From Paenibacillus sp. ACRRY (lineage in GTDB: Bacteria; Bacillota; Bacilli; Paenibacillales; Paenibacillaceae), in the NCBI RefSeq assembly GCF_022346995.1, contig NZ_JAKRNM010000001.1, forward strand, positions 1,488,001-1,552,000: 64,000 nt of DNA. The letters run 5' to 3'. The notes beneath the pieces were generated by a model. The model was not told where the DNA came from. It saw only the letters and a list, made by a program, of their open reading frames with translations, and searched no databases. The position numbers were made by a program, and so were the translations under genes. Of this stretch, positions 62,901-64,000 are shown piece after piece. Positions within the stretch are counted from its first letter, which is position 1. The number at the start of each line of letters is the position of its first letter.

Positions 62901-64000
62901 CTAATCGTTCAAATTTTTTTTCCATTCTTGTATTAAACTATCCAAATCAACATTGTATGTTTCTTTAACTTTTGTCATATCGCCATAAATCACCATAAAT
63001 TTTTCTTTTCCATAGGTTTGAATTAAATAATGGACGAATGAAGCTGCTTTGTTATAATCATTCAGATCTTCGTTGTAATCTGGATCTCCTGCTTTATATT
63101 TGAGAGAGTCCAATGGATTTTCCCATCCTTTCCTAGAGGCCATATTAGCCCACACGTGCATCACTGCTATTAAATCTATGGGGTTAGATGGTTGATATGG
63201 TTGTCCCGAGTATTTTTCATAATTTTGAATTACGTTATAGAGTAGGGCATTTTCGTTTCTTCTTTCATATGTGAAAATGAGATCCTCTTTAGACTTGTTG
63301 TAAACATACAGCCGTTTCTCTGCCTCAAATTCATACATTAAAGCTTCAGCAAGCCCTTCTGTTAAAGGATAGAAATCCGAAAACATCCCCATTTGAAAAG
63401 TTATTGCGTGAACAGTCTCATGTACTGCTCTGTAAGGTGGAACTTCGAAGACCTGATACAACTCAATTGCGTAATCATCTCCTGATTGGTATGTGAGGCC
63501 ACCATAATTAGGCTTATAAGCATTTTTATGTGGATAGATTGTAAACGTCAGCGGATAATTCAATGTGTAATTCATCCAATTTTCTACATAACGAACACCT
63601 TGATTCAAATAGTTTTGATACTCAACCACCTGTCGATGATTCCAGTCTTCTTTCTTATATCTCGCGTTGACTTTATCTGTATGAACTTCAAACCAAATCT
63701 CTTCATATGAAAATATATAACGATAACTTGTATCCATAGCAGTGTTAGGAGTTTCGATAAATTCACTCCAGTATTGTCCTAATAGATTTAAGTCTTCATT
63801 TCGATCCTTCAAAAATATATCTACAACAGATTCTAACTGTTTCTCATGATCCAGATATTGAATAAACATTAGGGCAATCTGTTGTGCTTCTCCTACAATT
63901 TCTTCTTCGAGATAATTCGGGATAAACCATGCATCCCCGAAATCTGGATATTCCCAAGATTTAGCTGTCTCAATCCATTTACGGATGCTTCCTACGAATA
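62901..64000 (-). CDS. HExxH metallopeptidase-like protein, partial (runs off right edge)
   Basis: The frame is open from the stop at 62901 to the window edge, giving at least 366 codons. An ATG at 63869 is internal: the codons upstream read well (RKWIETAKSWEYPDFGDAW, then YLEEEIVGEAQQIAL), so the real start lies beyond 64000. The zinc motif HETVHAITF with PLTEGLAEALMYE downstream is the HExxH-plus-Glu (gluzincin) layout, as in peptidase MA-like proteins. No signal peptide can be judged. A terminator follows the stop. Confidence 0.8.
   Translation of the reverse strand, partial: FVGSIRKWIETAKSWEYPDFGDAWFIPNYLEEEIVGEAQQIALMFIQYLDHEKQLESVVDIFLKDRNEDLNLLGQYWSEFIETPNTAMDTSYRYIFSYEEIWFEVHTDKVNARYKKEDWNHRQVVEYQNYLNQGVRYVENWMNYTLNYPLTFTIYPHKNAYKPNYGGLTYQSGDDYAIELYQVFEVPPYRAVHETVHAITFQMGMFSDFYPLTEGLAEALMYEFEAEKRLYVYNKSKEDLIFTYERRNENALLYNVIQNYEKYSGQPYQPSNPIDLIAVMHVWANMASRKGWENPLDSLKYKAGDPDYNEDLNDYNKAASFVHYLIQTYGKEKFMVIYGDMTKVKETYNVDLDSLIQEWKKNLND

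Noticed and set aside
1..64000. tRNA, rRNA, CRISPR, prophage or insertion sequence
   Set aside because: No cloverleaf, repeat-spacer pattern, integrase, transposase or phage structural gene was seen on reading either strand.

Overview
The window looks like ordinary chromosome from a Paenibacillus-type member of the Bacillota. Base composition is roughly balanced and Shine-Dalgarno sites are strong. GTG and especially TTG starts are common. There is an S-layer-anchored giant glycosidase, a BceRS-BceAB-like peptide-resistance module, AraC, LacI, PadR and SgrR-type regulators, and Bacillus-like cysJ-cysI, yqkB, gls24-like and yidC genes. I see no rRNA, tRNA, CRISPR array, prophage or insertion sequence. 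Most genes lie on the minus strand in one- to three-gene units closed by clear intrinsic terminators.

Region by region. 1-3.9 kb: sulfite reductase cysJ-cysI. 4-9.5 kb: a 1732-residue GH43 enzyme with fibronectin III modules and three C-terminal SLH repeats, behind a long leader with a perfect cre box. 9.7-16.8 kb: ABC-F ATPase, SET protein, DUF1349 protein, flavin disulfide reductase-like protein, YqkB-like HesB protein, VanY-like peptidase, a small membrane protein and a nitroreductase. 16.9-23.9 kb: cysteine-ladder LRR protein, GyrI-like protein, M29 aminopeptidase, acyl-CoA synthetase, aldo/keto reductase and AraC regulator. 24-28 kb: Gls24-like protein, a 149-bp palindromic element, AI-2E family transporter and a two-component system. 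28-39 kb: HpaB-type hydroxylase, the Bce module, a GH3 lipoprotein, an old yellow enzyme and a predicted beta-propeller protein. 39-46.5 kb: butanediol dehydrogenase with a LacI regulator, hydroxyacid dehydrogenase, a TetR/MFS divergon, a 53-residue membrane protein and an SRPBCC protein. 47-54 kb: HD-GYP protein, UbiD family decarboxylase, amidohydrolase, a small protein, saccharopine-dehydrogenase-like protein, methyltransferase and a divergent LuxR regulator. 55-64 kb: yidC with its leader ORF, DUF4173-like protein, SgrR-like regulator, a PadR plus SEDS (FtsW/RodA) pair, a P-loop kinase and a partial HExxH peptidase.

The most interesting locus is at 56.4-56.8 kb. A short ORF with one N-terminal membrane segment and an Arg-rich then acidic tail (RMIRRR...DEDEPD) precedes and overlaps yidC. 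The mRNA just after the acidic codons can form a 9-bp hairpin that buries part of the yidC ribosome binding site. This is the layout of the Bacillus subtilis MifM arrest sensor, with a largely different peptide sequence. Other points worth checking are an identical 15-bp palindrome in front of two genes 9.3 kb apart (hpaB-like and beta-propeller), paired LacI-type operators at bdhA and the lacI-like gene, a possible attenuator plus cre in the GH43 leader, the 149-bp palindromic element, and a SEDS protein with a permease-prefix domain coupled to PadR.
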